DNA of 64,000 nt from contig NC_090698.1 of assembly GCF_040954835.1 (NCBI RefSeq), positions 51,346,284 to 51,410,283 on the forward strand, written 5' to 3'. Of the stretch, positions 24,801-53,800 are shown in pieces. How positions within the stretch are numbered: the first letter of the stretch is position 1; each line of letters starts with the position of its first letter. A program made the position numbers and the translations under genes. A model generated the notes under the pieces. It was given only the letters and a program-made list of their open reading frames with translations. It was not told the origin of the DNA and made no database searches. This DNA comes from Lepisosteus oculatus (lineage: Eukaryota > Chordata > Actinopteri > Semionotiformes > Lepisosteidae).

Positions 24801-26496
24801 GGATAACAGGAAATGTAGTATACTGGGGGCAAGTTTAATATTAATCCAGTGGGCAGAGGACTGGTAGTATAATAAAATTAACAGGACCTAATTGCTAAAT
24901 GCCTTACTAATGTACTAACCCTTTATAAGCTAGTCTGACAGGTAATACATTCCTATTTAAAAATGGTTAATTTGAAAGTAAAACAAAAGTCACATACTAC
25001 TATAGGGTACATATTTGTTGTGCAGCAGCAATGTCTTCTCATGTATTGGACTGTCCATCCCTTTTAAGGCACAAATACAGGAGTTACTTGAAACTGAATA
25101 ACCTTTGAAAAACACTTAAGATTCTAACAGGTTGTAATTGTGACAGTTTGCAATGTGCCATTTTTCATCTGTGTGTAAATTGAATTGCTTGCTATTTTCC
25201 TGTTTGCTGTGTTACACACTGTACCTCTTAAAAGAGAATGACTCAGATTATTGTATCTCAGCATTTGTCTGTATGATACAACCTATTGCAGTTTTTATGC
25301 AATTTTGTAGAATAGTGCAGTGTAAACTTTTAATTACAATAAAATTCCAGTGTTGATCTTTTTAATTATGCCCAAGTTCATGTTTTATGGAGACATTCAA
25401 ACTTTTATTGGGTTCTCAGGATGCATTTGAGTATCAATGCCTCTCAGGGCTTTAGAAACTGACAGAAAACACACGAAAACTGCAGATCAGCAGATGCACA
25501 AAGGGTCAAGGTTCATCCTACAAAAGAGCCCACATAGGGGAAATGGATGAATTATGATGCAAAAGATACCTTCTGGTAGGAGCCAAAAGCAAAAGCTTTT
25601 ACCACAAGAGAAAGTCTTCATCCTGTCCATCTCATTCACTGAATTACATAGTATCAACAGTCTCAATGAAGTTAAGGTTAGCCAACACAACACTTGCCAG
25701 CATACTATTTCTACACTGACAATTTCTTCAACCCTTTCATAATTAAAATACAATGCTCTGCAACCTTAAAAATGACCATAGAATAATAAAAAAAATAAGA
25801 ACCCTGCTTCCAAAGACATAACTCTAAAATTAGCTCCCCCCCCAAACATTCCCTGCTTCATTTTACTTCAAGTACTGCAAGACTAAGTTACTGCAATTGA
25901 TTTAAATCAACACAAAGTTCAAGAGTGTGGCTACTGAAAAGGACAGCAAAGCAATTTTCAGAACTCGTGAACAGACATCTCTTCTATATAAAGTAAGAGC
26001 TGCACCTGAAAAAGGTTATGACAGATTTGATTTCAATATGCATGAAATAAAAACATTCATTTATACTTGATTACATTCAATTTATTGAACAATAAACCTA
26101 AAATAACTGCCATGAGAAAAAGTCACTGACTATAAACTGTATGACTACACTAAATATGAAAATACTGGAAGAAAAGGTGATCCTGAACATCATTTGTATC
26201 TGGTGACATAATTGCCCCTATAACTGCTGAACAAGTTCTGCTTTTAGCATGGAAACTGTAACCTTGATAAGTGAAAATGTGTTTCTTCCGCTATTTCAAT
26301 GATTATCTGGCATAATCTGGTTTAAATTAAGACATTTCAACATTTCTATATATACACACACCTTGTTTAATGCATTTTAGCCTTTCAACTGATCAGCCCC
26401 CTCTTTTTCCCCCCAGAGAGCTTAATGGTCACCAAAGAGGCCTCAATAAAGACAGCCATTTCAGTTTATTCAATAAAAATACACTAGCAATCATTT

Positions 26497-26640
26497 AGGT
26501 AGCTGCGTCAGCATGCATAGGCTGCAAAGGAACAAGTTCAGTAAATGCGTTTTTTTTTCCCCTCTTTCTAGCATGGAATAAACGTTTCAGCTGTGGAGTC
26601 CCTCTTCAGGTGTGACAACTTTACTTGTTCCCTAGCAATC
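26497..26640. repeat. Rearranged family R repeat
   Basis: The copy starts with GTAGCTGCGTCAGCATGC and GGCTGCAAAGGAACAAG (reverse orientation). It then has AGCATGGAATAAACG in forward orientation, followed by TTTCAGCTGTGGAG and CTCTTCAGGTG in reverse orientation, then ACTTGTTCC forward again. The mixed orientation suggests template switching or a collapsed foldback. Confidence 0.6.
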
Positions 26641-27514
26641 AAATGTTTGATTCTAAATCATTTTAAGCTAGTGTGAGTACACATCAAGGTGGGTTTGCTC
26701 TTTGATTGGATTCTAAATTCTACTCCACAGGTAATGGCACACAGCACTTAACTATTAACTTGTTTCATACAAATTCTGGTATAGGCCTACCATCAGTTTG
26801 TATTATAACACATCCTTGGAAGCTATTCTACAAATCAAGCAGCATAACTATATGATGCACACTACCAAAATATTTTATCATTGTATTCAGTTGCCATTGA
26901 TTTGTTTAACCCTTGGTTAAATCCACTGCTATTTTAGTTAACTGCCAGAAGGTGGTACAAGGGATAGCGCTTTTCAAACAAATGCAGGAGCATCAGTTAA
27001 AAACAGGATATACTGGGAGAAGCTTACATTGACGTATAGCAACTTTAAGCCAGTTTTTGTAAAGAACAGGAACCTAAATGTTTTGTACCTTAACACATCT
27101 CTTCATTCCTGAAGTGCAACAATTATATATATATCCCTTGTACACAAAATGCATAGGAATACTGCTTAAAGTTCAGAACTTAATTTTTCCTCATCTATGC
27201 CTTACTGTATAAATGGGATGATTAGACAGGTAGAATTGTTGAATAAGGGCTATGTACAGAAACCAGACAGCAAATCAAAAGCATGTCACTATTCTTCAAA
27301 CTGGGCCCAAATACCTGCTCTCATGGTGGTTTAGAATTACACTCTCTAATACTTCCATTCAGTAAAAGAAAGCATTATTTATTGCCGTTCATCAAGGTGT
27401 CCACTAAAACTGAGGCAATTTCCTTCCAGTTTCTGCAATGTAGCTTGAAATGTTTTTCAATTATATACTGAACTGTTGCATTAGGAAATTTTCTTAAATG
27501 GCTGAAGTAGGTAC

Positions 27515-27560
27515 TGTAGTTGCATCAGCATGCGTAGGCTACAAAGGAACAAGTAAATTC
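27515..27560 (-). repeat. Family R repeat terminal fragment
   Basis: GCATCAGCATGCGTAGGCT then ACAAAGGAACAAGTAA matches the terminal block of the copies at 26499 and 52899. The rest of the element is absent here; the foldback starts 50 nt further on. Confidence 0.55.
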
Positions 27561-27610
27561 TTAGCAATCAACTAGTGATTCAGATGTCTATCTAAGGCAA
27601 TGTGCACACA

Positions 27611-27835
27611 AATGAATTACTGACATGTACAGTAGAACCGTTTAAGAAAATATTTATTACATGGTGAAAAGAAAAACATTTCGGCTGTGAACGCCCAAAG
27701 ATACAAGACCACAAGGAGTCAAGGGGTGTGAACACACACCTCAAAGAAGGCTCCACAGCCGAAACGCATTTCTTTTCTTCTCTTTTCATGGAATAAACGT
27801 TTTCTTAAATGGTTCTACATTTCAGTAATTCATGT
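27611..27835. repeat. Long inverted repeat (foldback) made of family R sequence
   Basis: Left arm 27611-27689 and right arm 27754-27835 are near-perfect reverse complements with a 64-nt spacer. The arms share GAATTACTGA, GGTTC, TTTAAGAAAA, TTTATT, CATG and the TTTCGGCTGTG/CACAGCCGAAA core. It lies 1.05 kb beyond the LMNB1 stop on the gene's transcribed strand. The short minus-strand ORF across it is a by-product of the repeat. Confidence 0.8.
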
Positions 27836-28312
27836 CAGTAAGAAGTTGCCCAAGATAAAGACATCATCTAATTCACCAGTTAATTGCTAAGAATTGCTTT
27901 ATTTTAATAGGTAACCAAAAGATGTCAATTGACATTGGATCAAAAATACAAGAGTAAATTAGTAAATTAATCTGACACTGAGCTGTTGTCAGCTATTACA
28001 TAAGCAGATGCAAAGTTATCTGTTGATTTCTGCCCTTTGCCCAATGTGGCACACAGTGTTGGTCTAGGATTAGTATTTGCACTTAACTGTCCAGGTCACA
28101 TGGACACACATGGATAATCATTGTGACTGAACTCCCATATCCATTCTGACCTCTTGTGGTCTTGCACAGAATCTTCAGACTGACAAACACCACATGAGGA
28201 CATGATCTATCTTCCAAATTCTGAATACCTCAAACTAACTTGTTATAATGGTATAGTTCGAAAGGCATTCCATGAAATCAAATCAAATGACTCTTACCAG
28301 GAAGAAAACCCT

Positions 28313-28318
28313 TTTATT
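28313..28318 (-). promoter_or_regulatory. Candidate LMNB1 polyadenylation signal
   Basis: TTTATT on the plus strand is AATAAA in the LMNB1 sense, about 570 nt downstream of the stop. The human gene also has a 3'UTR below 1 kb as I recall it. Other signals (for example 27898-27903) are possible. Confidence 0.3.
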
Positions 28319-28884
28319 AATTCTATGAAAACAAAGACTTCAAATTTTAAATAGTTTGATTCACAAGTAAATGCCTAATATCTACATTCCAAAAAAGCAA
28401 CTGCTTATCTAACATCTGACTGCTGAAATACCACACTAAAACCAGTTTTAATAACCATCTTCCCCAGACATTTTCAGTAAGGAAGAGCCTTTAAAATATT
28501 TTTAAAAAAATCACAATATACAGTAAAAAAAGTAAATGAAATTGTTTTCACAGCACCTTGACAAAGAGTGACTTGTTTGTATTCTGCAAGCTGCCTAGTC
28601 ATCACAGACCTCAGGTACAATTTGACTAGTCTACAAAAATAGTATTCATCATTTTTTTAAAAAAAGGTTCTTGCTTTTACAAATGTCCAGTTGTGACATT
28701 TAACAAGATTCACATTAAACAGAAAAGAATGTACCAGATGGCTTACCAACACTCCCATATATTGAACTGTAAATAAAATTAAAAAGGGTCTATTAAAAAC
28801 TAAGATACAAAAATAGTTTTCTTCTGTTGAAGGTCTGTTGGCAGCAGAAAAAATAGATTTGATACAGAAATGTTGTGTAGAAGT

Positions 28885-46879
<17,995 letters not shown>

Positions 46880-49800
46880 TGTAACAAAAGAAGCAAATGT
46901 AGGAGACCAAATTGCGAAACAAAGCAGGCCGAAAAAAAACCTATGCAGGACAAAATCCCTAAAAGTACAAAAAAAAAACCAATATGTAGATTTTCCCACA
47001 AAGCCAAGCTATTTATAAAATCAAGGAGCAGAAATCATATATTTATCGTGATTCCCTTCTTTAAAAAAATATTATAAATACAAAAGGGGTATAATGAAGC
47101 CAATAAAAAAGAAAAAAAGCGCAAGCAAAGCAAAAAGGGAAAAGCAAGCTAGGAATTGACCAAAAAAAACCCTACAAACCGCCTCCCTTCACTTTGTCTC
47201 CCAACCGAATGAAAGAAAGGGTTTGACTAATATGGCCGCTCATTAGCATCTAACAGCAACGTGACTGTATGAAACCAATGATATAAAGTAACGAAAGCCG
47301 TCCTTTCAAATTGCGAGTTTGAGACAAAATTCAAAATAAATCCTAAACGCACGTGTGCAGTTTAGCAGCAATTTGTAATGTATGTTGACTATCAAAATAA
47401 ACTTTTCTTTCAGGTTTTAGAAAATAATATATACAGATGGTGTATAATGACTACATGTTTCTGGCGTCATTTTGATGACTTTGATAATTCTTGATTGACT
47501 GTGATAGACTCGATTGATTGTCTAACCGCTGAACCACTTCGTTAGTAAGAGACGTAATCGGGCACCGGTGAAAAAGTGACTACACGAAAGCAAAACACAA
47601 AATAAAACGATTGACCAGTTATTTCACAGGACAACGCCTATTGTTCGTCTGCATCTTTGGATGGAAATCGCCGGTAGTGTAACCAAGATTATGTGGGTAG
47701 TTTACATTGGTGGACATGTAAGTAAGGTGCAAATGTAGAACGATTCGTTTATTGCCGCAGACCAGACGGAGAGGTTTAAATTGCCTTCACAGGAGTATGT
47801 AGTCTCTACAAATCTTCACTATTAAACCAGAGTGTACAGAGCTACATTTACTAAGTCCTGAAATACTGTATCTTCTGCTGCGCTTCCCTGCCGACTCGGG
47901 AAGGTATTGAATAGGACAACACTTGTACTAACGCTGGTCCTGTAACGGCTTTCTTGCGCGATAGAAATGCGACAGCAGTGCAGTGGATGCTATTTGACTT
48001 GAGCCATTTTGAAAAGTTGTCGGATTTATTCTCACGATGTGTGGCATCTAAAGTTTGGAGATCTACTATAAGTAACATAGACTCTATGTGAGGAATGAGT
48101 CAGAATCCCGCAAACAACGCAATCTGAAAGTTTTACAAAGCCCGAGTCGCAGCTCTACAGCTTTTATTGCCTCCAAAAGTTTATAGACCTCTTTGGATAA
48201 CAAATGTTGATCAGCACGATGAGCTGTTGCGATGCTTTTTTAAGTTTTTGATGCTCAATATTATAAGGTTTTGTGGTTTCTGTTTTTGATTGCCTTAATT
48301 AACAAGACTTGATTGTAGTGCCATACTGTAGTTGCATGTATAATGCAAGGATGTTTTTTAGAAATTTTAATTTAATAACCAGTTTTCTTCCAAATATTTT
48401 AAGCATCCATATTTATAGTACTGAATTTACATTCTATACATATTTAATATTCCTAGGAATATACCTTGAATCAGTTCCCATAAATTTCAGAAGAGGTCTG
48501 GAGGCATGCATTACTTTATACTAATTTATGAAACAAACACCCTGGTAATTGTTAATCGTTGGATATAATTTAGATTTAAATCTATCATTTTTTACAGAAT
48601 TTTTTCATTGTTTTTTTTCACACAAAAAGTTGGAATCTTCGTTCAAAAGTTGCTAAAGCAAACAATGGATATGAAGTACTGTAAATTCTATGAACTGTAA
48701 TGATTTGCTTTCTTGATAGAAATGTGAAGAAGAGATATAGGTGCTAGACTTTTCTAACATTTTTTCTTGCTTCTATAGGATAGCCATCAACCAGTAACAG
48801 AGATAAAAAGTGGCCCAAACTTAGGTAACCTTTTGCTTCATTTCTAAACGGTACTGTATGTACAATTATTTTCAACACTGCTGTAAAAATTGTTGCATTT
48901 AACAAATGTAATCCTTATAAATAGCAAAAACTGTTTGAGATATGCATTCTTTTTATTGAAATTGAATGCACTTGAATATTATCCAGTGTGAAAATTATCA
49001 CCAAAGCTTTGTTCTTTACATAACAAAAGTATAGGGCTCTTTACAATTTTATTAAATTTTATTAGCTACTTTGGAAAAATGGTGACACAGAAAAATTGTG
49101 TTTGAAATGGGCAAAGGTTAGCTACCCTTCCTACAACTGTGCTTTAAAGGGTTCAGAGGGACTGAGTGTCTTCATGCCAGTCAGCTCAAAGCCCTTTATT
49201 CTGAATTTGCTCCAGATGGCATAAGAATCAATTCTGAGGAAAATCATTTCATTTTTAACCTTCCACACCTCTCCCAACACAACACCTGAATAGTTTAATA
49301 GATCATCTTTTTAAATAATAAAAATATGATTTATTGGGCCCACTTGATAACTAGTTTGGGAACTGCAATATTTATAATTTTTTAACAATACTAGGGCTAC
49401 TTTCATGAGCTCAACTTAGGGACAGGAGTGGGAGGCCTCCTCATTTGTCATTTGTCTCCTCTTAGCTTTGGCTCCATGGAATCAAAAGTACATTTTTGTT
49501 CATACTCACTTTTTAAAAAAAATCCCACTTGATAATCCCACTAACAATTCAGGAAATATGAAATGTCTCTGCTGTGCCTTTAGCTGTCACATTTTCATAC
49601 CATGATCTCAGAATCCTCTGATAATGAATGGGAATTCAGCAGTATTAACAAATACAATTATATCTTTTACACAACTTTAAAACAAGTCTATATTGTGTAG
49701 TTTAAATGTGAAATTCTGGGAGGTGGTGAGAAGAAATAATCCATATCTTAAATCATACCTTCTTTGAGTATTTAAAATATTTATAATCTCACCACCAGAG

Positions 49801-50855
49801 AGTAATTGATCTGTTGAAAAGCTGTCATGTGTAATTCATAACTAAAGTGACAACTTTTGCTAATGGTTTTATACCTTTAAATAATGTTGTGAACTATCTA
49901 AATCTTTATACAAATATTTTAACTCACACTTTGTGTCCTAATTATTTTAATATAAATCTATTCATATGTATATACTGTAATATGTATTCCCAAATTAACT
50001 AGTTTTCATTTGAAATGAGTCCAAAATTGTTTCGCAAACTTTACTTTATTTCAGATTCTCAATAAAAACTCTATGATTAAGAATTACAAGCTTATTAAAA
50101 CTATATCTCTTGATCTGGAAAGTGTTTCTGTTCTAACTCTTGACTGTGCAAGGCAGAATTCTCTTTTCATAGAAACACTCTGTGCAACACACTTTTTGAA
50201 AATGTTGTCTGAGGTAGTAATTTAGCTATTCAGCTAGATAAAATATTGCTTTCATTCAAAACCACATATCCTAAATGTTATCTGCAGGCAATTTAAATTA
50301 TCATGAAATGTTTCTCAATAGAGAAAGAGAATTTATTTATAACTCCAAAGCATCGACTAATGCAAAACAAGCCTTCTCAATCAAGAAGACTAAGCAGGAC
50401 AAAGCTGTCTCCTTTTAGCAGTTCTAAACAGGGAAAACTATCTTTCTCTATTGAATAAACCACATTTTTTGTTATGGTATACCCCTGGCCAGGCAAGAAT
50501 GCTATATAAAATTAAATCACCCACTTCAGTAACCTAATATTGAAGACTTTCACAATAAAACACAAACTTAAAACAGCTCTGTTTTGTCTTTTAAGAAACA
50601 GGAATACAACAGTAAAGATAAGTAGTTTTTACACCTCTATTATTAATCTGCAGCATATCGCATTTGAAAAAAAAATATCTTTACAGCACTGTAATAAGAA
50701 AAACGATGGGAGCTGGAACTACCTTTTGTCTGAAACCTTCATCTAGTAGGTTTAACATAAACCAAAAAATTCACATTTGGGTGGAAACACAGAGACGAAC
50801 AAATAACAATTTAATTAGGAAAGAACCATCCAGGACCGGAACATCCACAGCTTGC
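46880..50855. other. LMNB1 5' region and JTB-LMNB1 intergenic spacer
   Basis: Both neighbours are on the minus strand, so JTB transcription runs toward the LMNB1 promoter. About 47000-48200 is richer in CpG and likely holds the LMNB1 promoter. A 75-codon minus ORF at 47851-48078 has no recognisable domain. A minus-strand AATAAA at 50332-50337, about 520 nt past the JTB stop, is a possible JTB poly(A) signal. The rest is AT-rich with nothing recognised. Confidence 0.5.
47010..47017 (-). promoter_or_regulatory. Candidate LMNB1 TATA-like element
   Basis: The plus strand TATTTATA reads TATAAATA in the LMNB1 sense, 131 bp upstream of the ATG. CCAAT occurs on the plus strand at 47100-47104 and 47275-47279. 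Lamin B1 promoters in other vertebrates are usually CpG-type, so this is a weak call. Confidence 0.25.
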
Positions 50856-53800
50856 TTATATTCCTTGGATCTGCTGTTGTACTTTATATTCAGCCCGTCT
50901 GTCCAGTGTGCGCTGGCGGAACATCACAAGGACGGCAAACAGGGTGCTGAACGTCAGCATAGCACCTTCGAACTTCCAGAACTTCAGCTCCTCTGCGGCG
51001 GCAGAGCGACAACTAAAATGCAAATAAATCACTTTTTCAGCTAGCAAATCTGTTATTATTGCGCAGTTAATGACAGCCTTTACATCTCTAAAATCTCCTC
51101 TGCTGCGTACAGCAGATGTTTTTACAAATAGCGCAGTCTTACAGCAGAACAGTGTCAGAAAGCCATGAAGGACATTGTCCAATTCAACATCACAACTAAA
51201 GGAATTTAAAAGGTTTGTCCACAGCTGGCTGAGGATCCAAACCAATGGGGAAAAAATGATGATGGTTGATGTAAAATTAAATGTGGCCATTTTACAGTAC
51301 GATATTTTGTAGTTTTAATAAAACAACACAATATAATAAACCATTTTGAAAAGACTGGAAAAATTAATCATTTACAGTAGATATACATAAATTAATTCTA
51401 ACACAAGCTGTAATGAACGATTTTGAAATAATCTCCTTGGGTTAATAAGCCACAACAAAAAGAAGATGAAAGGCCATATTTCAAGAATGATGTAATACAG
51501 CCATACAAATTGTCATAAGATTGTTAATGTGAAAATATGCAAAAATATCAAACAATACTTGTCTTAAGGGCTATTCAAGTATAGAATAAGCTACTATACC
51601 TACTGATGTTGTAGAGGTCAATACCCTGGCCTCTTGCAACTAATTGAGATCCTTGCCTCTACTACCAATTGGGCTAAATGGGCCAAATGGCCTCATTTCA
51701 TTTGTAACCCTCCTAATGTTCTTACCTTCTATGTTCAATGAGGCCTGAGGTGTTGCACTTCAGTTCTTCTACAAAGCCAGAAAAAGTACACTGTGCTTCA
51801 GTTTTCTGTACAAAACAGCAAAGGCGAGCAAGTCAGTCAAATTAATTCATATATCCACACACTGTACAATGATCTCTTGAACATCCTACAGCTCCATTTG
51901 ATTTTGGTGTCTTTTTAAGAATATTGTGTGATCTCAAGTAATTCTATAAAAGGAAGCACTTTTTAACACACTTCTTATAATAAATCAAAGACAATACTAT
52001 GCTCAATGGAATGAACTCTGATACTAACAATAGTAAGTAGTATCAGAAGAAGACCAAGAGGAGCAAATAAAGCATCATTCTAATAAGCTTGATTCTTATT
52101 CTGAAATGTTTTCCTTTATATCCAATGAAGTGTTACCTTTACTGCTTCATCCCTGGGAAGGAAAACCATACAAGACCTTATTATTCTCTAATTATAAACA
52201 CTTCCTTTTCACATTCTGCCTTTCATTCATCCACATCTGGGCACAGACATGAACATATGGATTGATTTACCATCTGATAATCTCTGCACAGAAAGCATGT
52301 GCGCAGCACTGTAAATTCTTCTGTCTCCCAACAATGAAGTGGCTGTGCACTGCTAGCTGAAAAAAAATGAATTAGAGACACATTTAAAATATGTGAATTG
52401 TGCATTCAGCTCATATTTAGTGGTTTTCTTTTAAATGTTCACTATTCATGAGGTTTCATTTGACCAAATCATAATGCAAATACTTACACATTTCATTCTG
52501 TGTTAATGGTGCTCCATCACAGGATCTATAAAATATAAAATTATATAGGATTATTTTTACAGCCTAGAAAATTCTATCAGTGGAGTCTAGCTGACTACAA
52601 AGTGACCTACAATTTTATTCCAAGCTTAATTGCTCTAAAATAATTGATCACATTATTAGTTGACTGGACAAAATTGAATGCTTCTATCAAGAAATAAAAA
52701 GTTTTAGAGTTAATAATTTACTTTATTCTATCATTCGATATTATCCTTGTCCAGTTGACCAATTCAGATAACTGAGAACAAGAACTGGAATGAAGAGCAG
52801 AAGGACTGAAGCCCTCTAGAAGATGGTTTAATATTACTTGTTTATACAAAAAGTGATGGCATAAACAAGACAAACCATATACTAAATATTTCAGGTGGGT
52901 AGCTGCGTCAGCATGCGTAGGCTGCAAAGGAACAAGTAATAGGTTTATTCCATGCTGAAAAAAAGAAGAAAGAGAACACAACGTTTCAGCCGTGGAGCCT
53001 TCTTCAGGTGTCAAAATATACGATATACTAAATATATTACCCCAAAATAAGTTAGCAAGAGATAAGAATAAACCCCATTTCCCTAAGTAAATGATTCCCC
53101 CTGCTGGTACAAATGTGTAAGTGTTAAAACTAAAACTATAATTCACTGGACTGTAACATAACTATAGTATAGCTGAAAACAGTATAAAATGTTTGTTATG
53201 CGAAACACAGATTTTAGATTCGGCTACACCATAAATTTACAAAGTAAAAGAAATCATTTTTAATAAGGCTTTTTTTGTTCATTGTTGACTGTAGAAACCT
53301 AAATGCTAAATTTCCCTTCTAAACAAATTATTTCGGCATTAATTTAGGGGCTTTTCGTGGTTTCGATGATATTATTCATACCCATCCATCCATTTTCTAA
53401 CCGCTTCTTCCAATTCAGGATCACGGTGACTATTCCGGCAAACGGCGAGTGCAAGGCAGAAACCAGAGCACCCAGAGGAAACCCATGCAAATATGGAGAG
53501 AACATACAAACTTCACACAGATAGCATCACAGGTCCAGAACTGAAGCTATGGCGCTAGTGCTGAGAGTTAGCAATGCTAACTACTGTGCTTTCCATTGTT
53601 CATACCATTTCAACAAAATGCCTTTTCTTTGTAATATTTTATTTAAATAAGACATTTCTAAGCACATTTTCTCTATAAGATTTATTTTACCATTTGTTTC
53701 GGGGAAATTGATCTTTATTGTGATGCAAAGCATTACTGTTTTCTCCTCCAGTCTGTTCTGAAGGCTTCTCATACCAGCAATGAAGGATGTTAATGAAATA

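Larger units (their letters stand above)
21289..28884. other. MARCHF3-LMNB1 convergent intergenic region and 3'UTRs
   Basis: Both flanking genes point into this stretch, so it holds the two 3'UTRs and the spacer. No coding exon was recognised. Repeat-family R fragments lie at 26497-26640, 27515-27560 and 27611-27835. A minus-strand AATAAA at 28313-28318 lies about 570 nt past the LMNB1 stop and could be its polyadenylation signal. Confidence 0.55.

Noticed and set aside
27592-27789. 65-codon minus ORF (MKREEKKC...)
   Set aside because: It runs through the foldback repeat, and similar wording appears in the ORF at 1057-1335, also from family R.
47851-48078. 75-codon minus ORF upstream of LMNB1
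   Set aside because: No similarity I recognise and no splice or promoter context; chance ORF is likelier.
50664-51044. 126-codon plus ORF opposite the last JTB exon
   Set aside because: It is antisense to a coding exon whose minus frame matches JTB.
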